DNA from: Sphingomonas sp. BT-65
GTDB taxonomy: Bacteria; Pseudomonadota; Alphaproteobacteria; Sphingomonadales; Sphingomonadaceae
Assembly: GCF_026107375.2 (NCBI RefSeq)
Contig: NZ_JAPCIA010000001.1
Span: 62,001 to 126,000 of the forward strand
Length of the DNA stretch: 64,000 nt
Direction: 5' to 3'
Shown one piece after another: positions 1 through 9,183 of the stretch. A model generated the notes under the pieces. That model was not told the DNA's origin, did no database searches, and worked only from the letters and a program-made list of their open reading frames with translations. Each line of letters starts with the position of its first letter. Positions within the stretch are counted from its first letter, which is position 1. Made by a program: the position numbers and the translations under genes.

Positions 1-445
1 TGATCCAGGTGTCGAGATCGGGGCCGAGCAGTTCGAGCCCCTCGACCGCCGAGAGGATCGAGATGGCCGGCGTGATCACTGCATCGCCATAGAAGAGCGC
101 GGTCGCAATCAACGCGGCGATGCCGATCAGCGGCAGCGCCGGGGACGAGCGCGCGACTCGCTGGATGAGGGCGAGCAGCGCGAAGCTGCCGCCCTCGCCG
201 CGATTGTCGGCGCGCATCGTGACGAACACATATTTGACCGTGACGACCAGCAGCAGCGCCCAGATCAGCATCGACAGCACGCCGAGCACATGGAACCGGT
301 CGAGCGGGAGCGGGTGATGGCCGATGAAGCTCTCGCGAAAGGCGTAGAGCGGGCTGGTGCCGATATCGCCGAACACGACCCCGGTGGCGCCGAGCGCGAG
401 CTTCCATTGGCGGCTGGCGTGGCTGGCGTCGTCCGTTACGGTCAT
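1..445 (-). CDS. kup: KUP-family potassium uptake protein, N-terminal part (cut by window edge)
   Basis: Reading the minus strand from the ATG at 445 gives 148 residues with no stop before the window edge. The N-terminus runs [19 protein letters not shown] and is followed by [13 protein letters not shown], the signature of KUP/HAK/KT potassium transporters. Hydrophobic segments follow (a stretch rich in [10 protein letters not shown], then [23 protein letters not shown]), which fits the first membrane helices. Known role of the family: K+ uptake, probably K+/H+ symport, in the inner membrane. Only about a quarter of the usual ~630 residues is visible. I am confident of the family from the [10 protein letters not shown] motif. 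Confidence 0.93.
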   Translation of the reverse strand, partial: MTVTDDASHASRQWKLALGATGVVFGDIGTSPLYAFRESFIGHHPLPLDRFHVLGVLSMLIWALLLVVTVKYVFVTMRADNRGEGGSFALLALIQRVARSSPALPLIGIAALIATALFYGDAVITPAISILSAVEGLELLGPDLDTWI

Positions 446-556
446 CGGGTCGTCCTGATGGGAGGCACCGGGACCAGGTAGCGGCGAGCGGCATTAAGAT
501 TCCATATGGAATTGCGCTGCTCAAGGTACCTCGCTTCTGGAGGGTCCTGCCGCCGG

Positions 557-1117
557 TCAGGTGTGCAGGGAGGGCGGTCGCACCCCCGGCGTCATCCGCG
601 CCATCACTTCGTCGCGAACCATGAAATGGTGACGCAGCGCGGCCCCGATATGGACAAGCAACAGAATGAGCATCGCGTAGCCGAGAATCTCGTGCGCCTC
701 GTGCCCGAAATCGGACATCGCTTCCGACACCGGCAGATAGGGAATGTCGAACAGGCCGAACCAGGTCAGCGGCCGGGGGTTGGGCCCGGACGACATCGCC
801 CAGCCCGACAGTGGGATCGCCAGCATGAAGGCATAGAGCAGGAAATGCGAGACGCGCGCCGCGGTTCGTTGCCAGCCCATAATGTGCGCGGGAAGGCGTG
901 GCGCGGGATGCGTGAACCGCCAGCCGATCCGGGCAAGGGTCAGGACAAGAATGGTGATCCCGATCGCCTTGTGGATCGGCATGATGCGCCAGTCGCGCGG
1001 CAGGCTGTCATGAAGCAAGCCATAGGCGAGATTGAAGATGAGGAGCGCCGCGATCAGCCAGTGAAGGAAGATCGCGCCGCGCGAATACCGCACCAAAGCT
1101 GATTCCGTGTTCGCCAT
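557..1117 (-). CDS. Cytochrome b561 family protein
   Basis: 186 residues, the usual size for bacterial cytochrome b561 (CybB-like). Four hydrophobic segments are visible: residues about 12-32 (GAIFLHWLIAALLIFNLAYG), about 47-65, about 88-107 and about 142-163. Histidines fit haem ligation within the segments: LHW near residue 19, IHKAIG near 49, and two in the fourth segment (GHEAHEILG and LLLVHIGAALRHH). The family is an integral-membrane dihaem b-type cytochrome that moves electrons between quinol and an acceptor. The ATG at 1117 gives a normal N-terminus. It is followed by kup on the same strand, but the 110-base gap does not suggest tight coupling. The electron partner cannot be told from sequence. 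Confidence 0.85.
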   Translation of the reverse strand: MANTESALVRYSRGAIFLHWLIAALLIFNLAYGLLHDSLPRDWRIMPIHKAIGITILVLTLARIGWRFTHPAPRLPAHIMGWQRTAARVSHFLLYAFMLAIPLSGWAMSSGPNPRPLTWFGLFDIPYLPVSEAMSDFGHEAHEILGYAMLILLLVHIGAALRHHFMVRDEVMARMTPGVRPPSLHT

Positions 1118-1183
1118 TCGCGCGCTCCGTTTCGGTTCAGGGCATTGTTGTGCCGCGCCGGAACCGCTGCGTCGAGGGCGTAG

Positions 1184-2578
1184 CTAGAAAGCGTACGGCA
1201 CAGGCGCGCGCACGTCGGGGTCGATGCGGATCTCGCTCGCGGCGGGCGGGAAGGCGCGCTGGTCGCAGTCGGTGCGCGGGCAGATGCGGCAACTCGTGCC
1301 GATCGCGGTGGCGACGCCGCCGGTGCGCAGGCTGTCGGCATAGACGAAGTCGGCGGCATGCGCCTCCTCGCAGCCCAGCGCGACGGCGTAGCGGCGCGGC
1401 GGGCGGGCATAGCTTGCCGAGGGCTTGACCAGCCCCTTGGCCATCGCGACGTAGCGGACGCCGTCGGGCGTCTCGGCGAGCTGGACGAGGATGCGGTCGG
1501 GGATCGCCACCGCTTCGTGCACCACCCACAGTGGGCAGGCCCCGCCGAAGCGCGCGAATTCGAGCCGGGTGGCCGAGTGGCGCTTGGTGATGTTGCCCGC
1601 CATGTCGACGCGGCAGAAGAAGAAGGGAATGCCCTGCGCGCCCGGCCGCTGAAGAGTAGAGAGGCGGTGGCAGGCTTGCTCGAAGCTGCTGCCGAAGCGC
1701 TGGCGCAAGCGGTCGATGTCGTGACGCACCTCGCGCGCCGCCTCGCGGAAGCGGGTGTAGGGCATGAGCAGCGCGCCCGCGGCGTAGTTGGCGAGGCCGA
1801 GCGAGAGCAGTTCGCGCGCGGCGGGGGAGGCGAGGCCGCTGGTTTGGCTGACCGCGCGCATCTGCTCGCCGAACTCGATCACGGCGAGGCGGTGCGCGAG
1901 CAGGAAGGCGCGGCTTTCGGGCGGGAGCACGCCGCTGATCGTGAGGCGGCGGCTGTCGGTGGCGAAGCGCGAAAGGCGCGTGTCGTCGTCGCGCGAATCC
2001 TCGATCCGCACGCTGTGGGTGTCGCGCAGCCGGTCCTCGATCGCGCGGGGATGGTCGAAGGTTTCGGCGAGCGCTTCCGCGGCGCGGTCGAGCACGTCGA
2101 TATAATTACCCTCGGCCTGGTACCAGTCGCGCACCTCCTCCCATGGCAGCGATCCGGCGGTGCCCGCGCCGCTCTCGACCTTGTCGTCGAGCACGCGCAG
2201 CTGCGCCTGGCCGCGGCGCCAGGCATCGTGCAGCGCGACCATGCGGCGCGTGAGCGCGGGATGTTTCTCGACCCCGCGCTGGACCGCGGCTTCGTCGAGC
2301 GCGCCGCCGGGAATGCTGCTGTCGGTGCCGGCCTCGATCGCGCGGACGAGATCGGCGGTGGCCTCGTCCTCGCCGACTTCGCCCCACAGCTGCGGGAATT
2401 CGCGGGTCAGCGCGATCAGCACCGGCGGGGTGAGCGGGCGCTCCTCATTCTCGATCTGCGAGAGATAGCTGACCGAGACGCCGAGCCGCGCGGCCAGCGC
2501 CGCCTGCGGCAAGGCGAGGCGCTTGCGCAGGTCGCGGACGCGGGCTCCGGCGAAGAGGCGGCGGCGGGGTTGCTCCAT
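1184..2578 (-). CDS. XRE-family regulator of short-chain acyl-CoA metabolism (ScfR/RamB-like)
   Basis: 464 residues from the ATG at 2578. The reading frame continues upstream, but MEQPRRRLFAGARVRDLR is the natural start of this family. The N-terminus holds an XRE helix-turn-helix (LPQAALAARLGVSVSYLSQIE, residues about 22-42). The C-terminus has the cysteine-rich end seen in RamB/PrpC-type/ScfR regulators (GTSCRICPRTDCDQRAFPP). These proteins control glyoxylate, methylcitrate or propionyl-CoA pathways by sensing acyl-CoA. It is divergent from pccB with 100 bases between them and two inverted repeats in the gap, so local control of the propionate operon is a good inference. The ligand is not shown by the sequence. 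Confidence 0.85.
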   Translation of the reverse strand: MEQPRRRLFAGARVRDLRKRLALPQAALAARLGVSVSYLSQIENEERPLTPPVLIALTREFPQLWGEVGEDEATADLVRAIEAGTDSSIPGGALDEAAVQRGVEKHPALTRRMVALHDAWRRGQAQLRVLDDKVESGAGTAGSLPWEEVRDWYQAEGNYIDVLDRAAEALAETFDHPRAIEDRLRDTHSVRIEDSRDDDTRLSRFATDSRRLTISGVLPPESRAFLLAHRLAVIEFGEQMRAVSQTSGLASPAARELLSLGLANYAAGALLMPYTRFREAAREVRHDIDRLRQRFGSSFEQACHRLSTLQRPGAQGIPFFFCRVDMAGNITKRHSATRLEFARFGGACPLWVVHEAVAIPDRILVQLAETPDGVRYVAMAKGLVKPSASYARPPRRYAVALGCEEAHAADFVYADSLRTGGVATAIGTSCRICPRTDCDQRAFPPAASEIRIDPDVRAPVPYAF

Positions 2579-2607
2579 CGCCCTGCCATATTCCGCAGAT
2601 ATGGACG

Positions 2608-2634
2608 ATGCAACTTCGCAACATTGCATTTGCG
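2608..2634. promoter_or_regulatory. Overlapping inverted repeats between the regulator and pccB, candidate operator
   Basis: ATGCAA at 2608-2613 and TTGCAT at 2624-2629 form a perfect 6+6 inverted repeat with a 10-base spacer. A second pair, CGCAA at 2617-2621 and TTGCG at 2630-2634, overlaps it. TTGC/GCAA half-sites resemble published RamB/ScfR-type sites (TTTGCAAA-like). The place, 30 bases upstream of the regulator start and 45 bases before pccB, suits a shared operator. Binding is inferred. Confidence 0.5.
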
Positions 2635-2678
2635 CGGGAGCCCGTGTCCTGTGAAGGCGCCCGGCCAAGGAGAAATGC

Positions 2679-4205
2679 ATGTCTTCGACGATCGAGGAAC
2701 TCGAGCGCCGCCGCGCCGCGGCGCGGCTGGGCGGCGGGCAGAAGCGCATCGACGCGCAGCACGCCAAGGGCAAGCTCACCGCGCGCGAGCGGGTCGAGGT
2801 GCTGCTCGACGAAGGATCGTTCGAAGAGCTCGACATGTATGTCGAGCATAACTGCGTCGATTTCGGGATGCCGGATCAGGTGGTGCCCGGCGACGGCGTG
2901 GTCACCGGATCGGGCACGATCAACGGCCGCCTCGTCTTCGTGTTCAGCCAGGACTTCACCGTATTCGGCGGATCGCTGTCCGAGCGGCATGCGCAGAAGA
3001 TCTGCAAGATCATGGACATGGCGATGAAGGTCGGCGCGCCCGTGATCGGCCTCAACGACAGCGGCGGCGCGCGCATCCAGGAGGGCGTCGCGTCCCTCGC
3101 CGGCTATGCCGAGGTGTTCCAGCGCAACGTGCTGGCGAGCGGCGTGGTGCCGCAGCTTTCCCTGATCATGGGCCCCTGCGCCGGAGGTGCAGTTTACTCG
3201 CCCGCGATGACCGACTTCATCTTCATGGTGAAGGATAGCTCATACATGTTCGTCACCGGACCCGATGTAGTGAAGACCGTTACCAACGAGATCGTCACGC
3301 AGGAGGATTTGGGTGGAGCGGTGACGCATACCACGAAGTCGGGCGTCGCCGACGTCGCCTTTGACAACGACATCGAGGCGCTGCTCGCGGCGCGCGACTT
3401 CGTGGACTTCCTTCCCGCCAGCAACCGCGAGCCGGTGCCCGAGCGGCCGTGCGAGGACCCGTGGGACCGGATCGAGAACAGCCTCGACACGCTGATCCCG
3501 CCCTCGGCCAACCAGCCCTATGACATGCACGAGCTGATCCGGAAGACGGTCGACGAGGGCGATTTCTTCGAGGTCCAGCCGACGCATGCGGGCAACATCA
3601 TCATCGGCTTCGGCCGGATCGAGGGACGGACGGTGGGCATCGTCGCCAACCAGCCGATGGTGCTGGCGGGCGTGCTCGACATCAACTCGTCGAAAAAGGC
3701 GGCGCGGTTCGTGCGCTTCTGCGACGCGTTCGAGATCCCGATCGTGACCTTCGTCGACGTGCCGGGCTTCCTGCCGGGCGTGGGGCAGGAGCATTCGGGC
3801 ATCATCAAGCACGGCGCGAAGCTGCTGTTCGCCTATGCCGAGGCGACGGTGCCCAAGATCACGGTGATCACGCGCAAAGCCTATGGCGGGGCGTATGACG
3901 TGATGGCGTCGAAGCACCTGCGCGGGGACTTAAACTATGCCTGGCCGACCGCGGAGATCGCGGTGATGGGCGCCAAGGGCGCGGTCGAGATCATCTTCCG
4001 CGGGCGCACGCCGGAGGAGATCGCGGAGCGGACGGCGGAATATGAGGCGCGCTTCGCGAATCCCTTCGTCGCGGCGAGCAAGGGGTTCGTCGACGAGGTG
4101 ATCATGCCGCACTCGACCCGCCGCCGGATCGCGCTGGGGCTACGGAAACTGAGGAACAAGGCCCTCGAGAATCCGTGGAAGAAGCATGACAATATTCCGC
4201 TGTGA
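2679..4205 (+). CDS. pccB: Propionyl-CoA carboxylase beta chain (carboxyltransferase)
   Basis: 508 residues, standard for PccB. It transfers carboxyl from carboxybiotin to propionyl-CoA, giving methylmalonyl-CoA, in a complex with PccA. Visible motifs include [18 protein letters not shown] near the N-terminus, [30 protein letters not shown] (acyl-CoA oxyanion region), and a C-terminal crotonase-like half with [15 protein letters not shown] and [11 protein letters not shown]. The ATG at 2679 follows AAGGAG at good spacing; an ATG four bases upstream is out of frame. It opens an operon running to pccA at 12055, with nearly every junction overlapping by a few bases. Specificity for propionyl- over acetyl-CoA is supported by mce and mutase in the same operon. 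Confidence 0.95.
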   Translation: MSSTIEELERRRAAARLGGGQKRIDAQHAKGKLTARERVEVLLDEGSFEELDMYVEHNCVDFGMPDQVVPGDGVVTGSGTINGRLVFVFSQDFTVFGGSLSERHAQKICKIMDMAMKVGAPVIGLNDSGGARIQEGVASLAGYAEVFQRNVLASGVVPQLSLIMGPCAGGAVYSPAMTDFIFMVKDSSYMFVTGPDVVKTVTNEIVTQEDLGGAVTHTTKSGVADVAFDNDIEALLAARDFVDFLPASNREPVPERPCEDPWDRIENSLDTLIPPSANQPYDMHELIRKTVDEGDFFEVQPTHAGNIIIGFGRIEGRTVGIVANQPMVLAGVLDINSSKKAARFVRFCDAFEIPIVTFVDVPGFLPGVGQEHSGIIKHGAKLLFAYAEATVPKITVITRKAYGGAYDVMASKHLRGDLNYAWPTAEIAVMGAKGAVEIIFRGRTPEEIAERTAEYEARFANPFVAASKGFVDEVIMPHSTRRRIALGLRKLRNKALENPWKKHDNIPL

Positions 4206-4432
4206 CTGAGGGCAGCTGGATTTCGTGGGTTTTCGTAACCTTGGTTGGGGAGGCTGTCATTTGGCTCTTCATCCGGCACGCGACCAACAACCGGCGGGTG
4301 AGTTTTTTCGGCTTTGCCGCGACGCGGGAGGCTGATGACCCGGTTAGGTACAAGAAGATCGTCCAGCTTTACCGTGTTCAGATGATCCTGTTTCCCGTCA
4401 TTGCGTTTTTTATCGTGTTTGCCCCGAGGTAG
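4202..4432 (+). CDS. Small membrane protein of unknown function
   Basis: 76 residues from a GTG that overlaps the pccB stop (GTGA). Two hydrophobic segments are visible: residues about 5-22 ([18 protein letters not shown]) and about 60-75 ([16 protein letters not shown]), with a charged middle ([11 protein letters not shown]). I do not recognise a family. Base composition is lower in GC than in the neighbours: hand counts of two 60-base lines gave 45% and 60%. Its place inside the operon and the stop-start overlap favour real translation. It may have arrived together with the second small gene that follows the mce relic. Confidence 0.6.
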   Translation: MTEGSWISWVFVTLVGEAVIWLFIRHATNNRRVSFFGFAATREADDPVRYKKIVQLYRVQMILFPVIAFFIVFAPR

Positions 4433-4433
4433 A

Positions 4434-4499
4434 AAATTGGGACCCAGCCGCCTTAACCACATCGGTGCCGCTATGTCCTCGATGGAGGCGTCGCTGTGA
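4434..4499 (+). pseudogene. Relic of the 5' end of methylmalonyl-CoA epimerase (mce)
   Basis: Translation in the frame starting at 4434 gives KLGPSRLNHIGAAMSSMEAS, then Leu and a stop at 4497-4499. The real mce product begins MKLGRLNHIGVATPSIEASV. After removing a 6-base insertion, 46 of 60 bases match by hand count, including the whole RLNHIG core. The start codon is lost and the frame stops after 21 codons, so it cannot make an epimerase. It sits between the two small membrane genes, about 300 bases before the intact mce. The simplest reading is a partial duplication of the mce 5' end during insertion of one or both small genes. Confidence 0.75.
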
Positions 4500-4729
4500 C
4501 CGTGACCTCGCTCGAGCGGCTATGGGCCTATCTGTTCTTCGTCGGCGCGTTCGCGATGCTGGTGGCCATGGTGCGAACCGCGATCCGGGGTTGGGCCAGG
4601 GACGAGGATGGCGTGGTCCATTATCGCGACGACGGCCCCTACGCCTTCATGTTCATGCAGGCGTTACAGCTTGGCAGCGTCGCGCTTCTGGTGGCGCTTG
4701 GATTCATGGCATTGAACGAATGGAAATGA
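4496..4729 (+). CDS. Second small membrane protein of unknown function
   Basis: 77 residues from a GTG that overlaps the stop of the mce relic. Two hydrophobic segments are seen: residues about 10-27 (LWAYLFFVGAFAMLVAMV) and about 53-72 (MQALQLGSVALLVALGFMAL), with a charged loop (RDEDGVVHYRDDGPYAF) between. No family was recognised. It ends five bases before mce and is probably co-transcribed with the propionate genes. Like the first small gene it has two helices and a charged loop, but the sequences are not obviously homologous. Translation is likely from frame, spacing and composition, but not proven. Confidence 0.6.
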   Translation: MTVTSLERLWAYLFFVGAFAMLVAMVRTAIRGWARDEDGVVHYRDDGPYAFMFMQALQLGSVALLVALGFMALNEWK

Positions 4730-4733
4730 CGCG

Positions 4734-5153
4734 ATGAAACTCGGACGCCTCAACCATATCGGTGTCGCCACGCCCTCGATCGAGGCGTCGGTCGCGTTCT
4801 GGCGCGACGTGATGGGCGCGGAGACGATCCACATGCCGTTCGACCTGCCCGCGCAGGGGGTGAAGGTGTGCTTCGTCGATACGCCCAATACCCAGATCGA
4901 GCTGATCGAGCCGCTGGGCGCGGATTCGCCGATCCATGGCTTCCTCGCCAAGAACCCGGCGGGCGGGCAGCACCATGTCTGCTATGAAGTGCCCGACATC
5001 CACGAGGCCAAGGCGTGGTTCGAGGCCAAGGGCGCCAAGGTCCTGGGCGAGCCGCGGATCGGTGCGCATGGCACGCTGATCTTCTTCGTCCACCCCAGGG
5101 ACATGGGCGGCGTGCTGACCGAGATCATGGAGTCACCGCGTGAAGACCACTGA
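4734..5153 (+). CDS. mce: Methylmalonyl-CoA epimerase
   Basis: 139 residues of the vicinal-oxygen-chelate (glyoxalase) fold. It converts (S)- to (R)-methylmalonyl-CoA between PCC and the mutase. The start MKLGRLNHIGVATPSIE carries the first metal histidine (H8). Later ligands are in the QHHVCYEV segment and the C-terminal LTEIMES glutamate. Length fits the family (130-150). It lies in the propionate operon, just where the pathway needs it. A degenerate copy of its first 20 codons lies about 300 bases upstream. The ATG at 4734 is the only start that preserves the NHIG motif at the usual distance. Confidence 0.95.
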   Translation: MKLGRLNHIGVATPSIEASVAFWRDVMGAETIHMPFDLPAQGVKVCFVDTPNTQIELIEPLGADSPIHGFLAKNPAGGQHHVCYEVPDIHEAKAWFEAKGAKVLGEPRIGAHGTLIFFVHPRDMGGVLTEIMESPREDH

Positions 5154-5154
5154 T

Positions 5155-5260
5155 CGTCACCCCGGCCTTGTGCCGGGGCCCGCCGCGCGGCAGGCGATGC
5201 AGCCGAGGTTGAGCGCAGCGCGCGCGGACGCGTGGATCCCGGCACAAGGCCGGGATGACG
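5155..5260. repeat. Dispersed intergenic inverted repeat, family A
   Basis: The left arm (5155-5178, core CCCCGGCCTTGTGCCGGGG) and the right arm (5236-5260, core ATCCCGGCACAAGGCCGGGA) pair with each other almost throughout. About 57 bases lie between. A second element with the same arms and length is at 54469-54573, upstream of argJ. The element lies between mce and the enoyl-CoA hydratase gene, so it is transcribed inside the operon and would fold as a long hairpin. No gene is in it. Confidence 0.8.
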
Positions 5261-5273
5261 AAGGGGGTGATTG

Positions 5274-6053
5274 ATGAGCGAAGAAACCGTCCTCTACGCA
5301 CTCGACAAGGGCGTCGCGACGCTGCGACTCAACCGGCCGGACCGGCTGAATGCGGTGACCGGCGAGATGCTCGACCTGATCCGCGCCTCGCTGCTGCGCG
5401 CGGTGAACGAGGGCGCGCGGGCGGTGCTGCTGACGGGCGAAGGGCGGGCCTTCTGCTCGGGTGCCGACCTGATGGCGCGCGCGGACGGCGGGCCGGTCGA
5501 TCCCGCCGACAATCTGGAGTTCCACTATCATCCGCTCGCCGAGACGCTGTCGAAGCTGCCGATCCCGGTCGTCACCGCGGTCAACGGACCGGCGGCGGGG
5601 GCGGGCGTGGGAATCGCGCTCGCCGGCGACATCGTGGTGATGGCGAGGTCGGCCTATCTGCTGCTTGCCTTCTCCAACATCGGATTGGTCCCCGATTGCG
5701 GCGCGACCTGGCTGGTCGCCAAGTCCGCCGGGCGCGCCAAGGCGCTGGAGATGGCGTTGCTCGGCGAGAAGATGAGCGCGGACGATGCCTTCGATTCCGG
5801 GCTGGTTGCGCGGGTGGTCGAGGACGATGCGCTGCTGGCGACCGCGGGCGAGATCGCAGCCAAGCTCGCCGCCAAGCCGACGATCGCGCTGGGCCTGATC
5901 CGGGCGCAGGTGAAAGCGGCGCTCAACTCGACGCTGTCCGAGACGCTGAGCATCGAGGCGCAGCATCAGCGCATCGCGGGCAAGACCGAGGATTTCCGTG
6001 AGGGTGTGATGGCGTTCATTCAGAAGCGGCCGCCGGAGTTCAAGGGCAAGTGA
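5274..6053 (+). CDS. Enoyl-CoA hydratase/isomerase family protein
   Basis: 259 residues of the crotonase family. The CoA oxyanion segments are visible: [16 protein letters not shown] (about residues 56-71) and [21 protein letters not shown] (about 102-122), with a third conserved stretch around [15 protein letters not shown]. The start is the ATG at 5274 behind AGGGGG; a TTG directly before it is less likely. It probably hydrates an enoyl-CoA feeding propionyl-CoA or acetyl-CoA into this operon, for example from branched-chain amino acids or odd-chain acids. PaaG-like isomerase activity cannot be excluded. It overlaps the mutase gene by four bases. Confidence 0.88.
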   Translation: MSEETVLYALDKGVATLRLNRPDRLNAVTGEMLDLIRASLLRAVNEGARAVLLTGEGRAFCSGADLMARADGGPVDPADNLEFHYHPLAETLSKLPIPVVTAVNGPAAGAGVGIALAGDIVVMARSAYLLLAFSNIGLVPDCGATWLVAKSAGRAKALEMALLGEKMSADDAFDSGLVARVVEDDALLATAGEIAAKLAAKPTIALGLIRAQVKAALNSTLSETLSIEAQHQRIAGKTEDFREGVMAFIQKRPPEFKGK

Positions 6054-8188
6054 CCGACAAGCCAGACCTCGATGCGTGGAAGGCGCTTTCCGACAAGGAA
6101 GTGAAGGGCCGCGATCTCATCTGGCACACGCCGGAAGGGATCGAGGTCAAGCCGCTCTACACGGCGGAGGACGTGGCGACCGATCCCGGGCTGCCGGGCT
6201 TCGCGCCGTTCACGCGCGGGGTGCGTGCGTCGATGTATGCCGGGCGGCCGTGGACGATCCGGCAGTACGCTGGCTTCTCGACCGCCGAGGAATCGAACGC
6301 CTTTTATCGCCGCAACCTCGCGGCGGGGCAGAAGGGGCTCTCGGTCGCCTTCGATCTGGCGACGCATCGCGGCTATGACAGCGATCATCCGCGTGTGCCG
6401 GGCGATGTCGGCAAGGCGGGCGTGGCGATCGACAGCGTCGAGGACATGAAGATCCTGTTCGACGGCATCCCGCTCGGCGAGATGTCGGTCAGCATGACGA
6501 TGAACGGCGCGGTGATCCCGGTGCTCGCCTTCTTCATCGTCGCGGGCGAGGAGCAGGGCGTGCCGCTTGCCGCACTCGACGGGACCATCCAGAACGACAT
6601 CCTCAAGGAGTTCATGGTCCGCAATACGTACATCTACCCGCCCGAGCCGAGCATGCGGATCATCTCCGACATCTTCGCATATACCTCGGCCAACATGCCG
6701 AAATTCAACAGTATTTCGATCTCCGGCTATCATATGCAGGAGGCCGGGGCGACTCAGGTGCAGGAGCTCGCCTTCACCATCGCCGACGGCATGGAATATG
6801 TGAAATACGGGGTCGCGAGCGGGCTCGACATCGACAAGTTCGCGGGGCGGCTGAGCTTCTTCTTCGCGATCGGCATGAACTTCTTCATGGAGGTGGCGAA
6901 GCTGCGCGCGGCGCGGGTGCTGTGGCATCGCGTGATGACCAGGCTGGGTGCGAAGGACGAACGCTCGAAGATGCTGCGCACGCATTGCCAGACATCGGGC
7001 GTGTCGCTGACCGAGCAGGACCCGTACAACAACGTCATCCGCACCACGATCGAGGCGATGGCGGCGATGCTCGGAGGCACGCAGAGCCTGCACACCAATG
7101 CGCTCGACGAGGCGATCGCGCTGCCCACCGACTTCTCCGCCCGGATCGCGCGCAACACGCAGATCGTGATCCAGGAAGAGACCGGGATGACCAAGGTCGT
7201 CGATCCGCTCGGCGGCAGCTACTATGTCGAGGCGCTGACGCAGGAGTTGGTCGACAAGGCGTGGGCGATCATCGAGCGCGTCGAGGCCGAGGGCGGGATG
7301 GCCAAGGCGGTCGCGGCGGGCTGGCCCAAGGCGATGATCGAGGAAGCTTCGGCTGCCACCGCCGCGCGGATCGACCGCGGCGAGCAGGTGATCGTGGGGG
7401 TCAACAAATACCGCAAGGCCGAGGAAGACCCGATCGACATCCTCGACGTCGACAACCATGCGGTGCGCGAGGCGCAGATCGCGCGGATCAAGAAGATGAA
7501 GGCGGCGCGCGACGAAACCAAGTGCCAGGCGGCGCTGGATGCATTGCGGGAGGGCGCGCGGGGCAGCGAGAACCTGCTGGCGCTCGCCGTGGAGGCGGCG
7601 CGGCATCGTGCGACCTTGGGCGAGATCAGCCTGGCGATGGAGGATGTGTTCGGCCGCCACGGTACCGTGCCGACGCCGGTCAAGGACATTTATGGCAGCG
7701 CTTATGGCGACGATGCGCGCTGGGAGCGGCTCAAGGAGGGCGTCACCGCAACCGAGCGGCGGCTGGGGCGGAAACCGCGCATGCTGGTCGCCAAGATGGG
7801 GCAGGACGGGCATGACCGTGGCGCCAACCTCGTCTCCTCGGCGTTCGGCGACCTGGGATTCGAGGTAGTGCCGGGGCCGCTGTTCCAGACCCCGCAGGAA
7901 GCCGCCGAGCTGGCGGTCGCCGAGAATGTCGACGTGGTCGGCTGCTCGAGCCTCGCCGCCGGGCACAAGACGCTGATCCCGCAGATGATCGGGCACCTCA
8001 AGGATGCCGGCCGCGGCGATATCAAGGTCATCGCGGGCGGGGTGATCCCGGCGCAGGACTATCAGTTCCTGCGCGACGCGGGGGTGCAGGCGATCTTCGG
8101 ACCCGGAACGAACCTTGTAAATGCCGCCGCAGAGGTGTTGACGCTGCTTGGGCATAATTTGCCGCCCGAGGAGGAAGCAGCGGAATGA
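6050..8188 (+). CDS. scpA: Methylmalonyl-CoA mutase (single large catalytic subunit)
   Basis: 712 residues. It is the B12-dependent isomerase that turns (R)-methylmalonyl-CoA into succinyl-CoA in the cytoplasm. The N-terminal TIM barrel carries [26 protein letters not shown] and [20 protein letters not shown], the substrate-binding signatures. The C-terminal cobalamin domain has [11 protein letters not shown], whose histidine (residue 588) is the lower axial cobalt ligand, followed by the usual GCSSLAAGH and GGVIP segments. The start is a GTG overlapping the stop of the upstream gene (GTGA). No separate small subunit (ScpB/MutA type) or MeaB-like chaperone lies in the window. The catalytic-type subunit with its B12 domain should be active alone or as a homodimer. 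Confidence 0.96.
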   Translation: MTDKPDLDAWKALSDKEVKGRDLIWHTPEGIEVKPLYTAEDVATDPGLPGFAPFTRGVRASMYAGRPWTIRQYAGFSTAEESNAFYRRNLAAGQKGLSVAFDLATHRGYDSDHPRVPGDVGKAGVAIDSVEDMKILFDGIPLGEMSVSMTMNGAVIPVLAFFIVAGEEQGVPLAALDGTIQNDILKEFMVRNTYIYPPEPSMRIISDIFAYTSANMPKFNSISISGYHMQEAGATQVQELAFTIADGMEYVKYGVASGLDIDKFAGRLSFFFAIGMNFFMEVAKLRAARVLWHRVMTRLGAKDERSKMLRTHCQTSGVSLTEQDPYNNVIRTTIEAMAAMLGGTQSLHTNALDEAIALPTDFSARIARNTQIVIQEETGMTKVVDPLGGSYYVEALTQELVDKAWAIIERVEAEGGMAKAVAAGWPKAMIEEASAATAARIDRGEQVIVGVNKYRKAEEDPIDILDVDNHAVREAQIARIKKMKAARDETKCQAALDALREGARGSENLLALAVEAARHRATLGEISLAMEDVFGRHGTVPTPVKDIYGSAYGDDARWERLKEGVTATERRLGRKPRMLVAKMGQDGHDRGANLVSSAFGDLGFEVVPGPLFQTPQEAAELAVAENVDVVGCSSLAAGHKTLIPQMIGHLKDAGRGDIKVIAGGVIPAQDYQFLRDAGVQAIFGPGTNLVNAAAEVLTLLGHNLPPEEEAAE

Positions 8189-9183
8189 CCGAAGTTCGCA
8201 ACGACTGGACTCGCGAGGAAATCGCGGCGCTGTTCGACCTGCCTTTCCCCGAACTGCTGTTCCAGGCGGCGAGCGTGCACCGCGCGCAGTTTGCGGCGGA
8301 CGAGGTGCAGCTCTCCACGCTGCTGTCGATCAAGACCGGGGGCTGCCCGGAGGATTGCGGCTATTGCAACCAGTCCACCCATGCCGAGACGGGCCTGAAA
8401 GCCACCAAGCTGATGGACGTGCGCGCGGTGCTGCAGGCGGCGGCGCAGGCCAAGGACAATGGCTCGTCGCGCTTCTGCATGGGGGCGGCGTGGCGCAACC
8501 CCAAGGACCGCGACATGCCCGCCATCGTCGAGATGGTGAAGGGGGTGCGCGGGATGGGCATGGAAACCTGCATGACGCTCGGCATGCTCAGCGAGAAGCA
8601 GGCCGCGATGCTCGCCGATGCGGGGCTCGATTACTACAACCACAATATCGATACCTCGCCTGAACGCTATGGCGAGGTGATCACCACGCGGACCTTCGAG
8701 GACCGGCTCGAGACGCTCGAGCATGTGCGCGAGGCGGGGATCAACGTGTGCTGCGGCGGGATCGTCGGCATGGGCGAAACGCGCGCGGATCGCGTGGGCT
8801 TCATCCATGCGCTGGCGACGCTGCCGAAGCATCCGGAGAGCGTGCCGGTGAACGCGCTGGTGCCGGTCAAGGGCACGGTGCTGGGCAACATGCTGGCCGA
8901 CATGCCGCTCGCGAAGATCGACGAGATCGAGTTCGTGCGCACCGTAGCGGTGGCGCGGATCACGATGCCGGCGAGCATGGTGAGGCTCTCTGCGGGCCGC
9001 GAGAGCATGAGCGATTCGACTCAGGCTTTGTGCTTCATGGCGGGCGCCAACTCGATCTTCACCGGCGACAAGCTGCTCACCACCGGCAATGCCGGCGACG
9101 ACAAGGACGCGGCGCTGTTCGCGCGGCTGGGGATGCGGCCGATGCAGGGCGAAGTGAAGGTCGAGCTGGAGGCGGCGGAGTGA
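8185..9183 (+). CDS. bioB: Biotin synthase
   Basis: 332 residues, a radical-SAM enzyme that inserts sulfur into dethiobiotin. The cluster motif is CPEDCGYC (C54, C58, C61). [13 protein letters not shown] and the late [11 protein letters not shown] segments are BioB-specific. The start ATG overlaps the mutase stop, so it is translationally coupled to the propionate operon. Biotin is the cofactor of PccA, encoded two genes downstream, which gives a direct reason for the placement. No other bio genes are visible in the window. Confidence 0.96.
   Translation: MTEVRNDWTREEIAALFDLPFPELLFQAASVHRAQFAADEVQLSTLLSIKTGGCPEDCGYCNQSTHAETGLKATKLMDVRAVLQAAAQAKDNGSSRFCMGAAWRNPKDRDMPAIVEMVKGVRGMGMETCMTLGMLSEKQAAMLADAGLDYYNHNIDTSPERYGEVITTRTFEDRLETLEHVREAGINVCCGGIVGMGETRADRVGFIHALATLPKHPESVPVNALVPVKGTVLGNMLADMPLAKIDEIEFVRTVAVARITMPASMVRLSAGRESMSDSTQALCFMAGANSIFTGDKLLTTGNAGDDKDAALFARLGMRPMQGEVKVELEAAE

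Noticed and set aside
1358..2851. 497-residue plus-strand open frame over the ScfR-like gene
   Set aside because: It is antisense to a regulator with clear helix-turn-helix and Cys-rich end, and it runs into pccB in another frame.
6020..8155. 711-residue open frame on the minus strand over the mutase gene
   Set aside because: It is the high-GC antisense shadow of methylmalonyl-CoA mutase, which has full family motifs on the plus strand. The translation is Arg/His/Asp-rich and has no domain.
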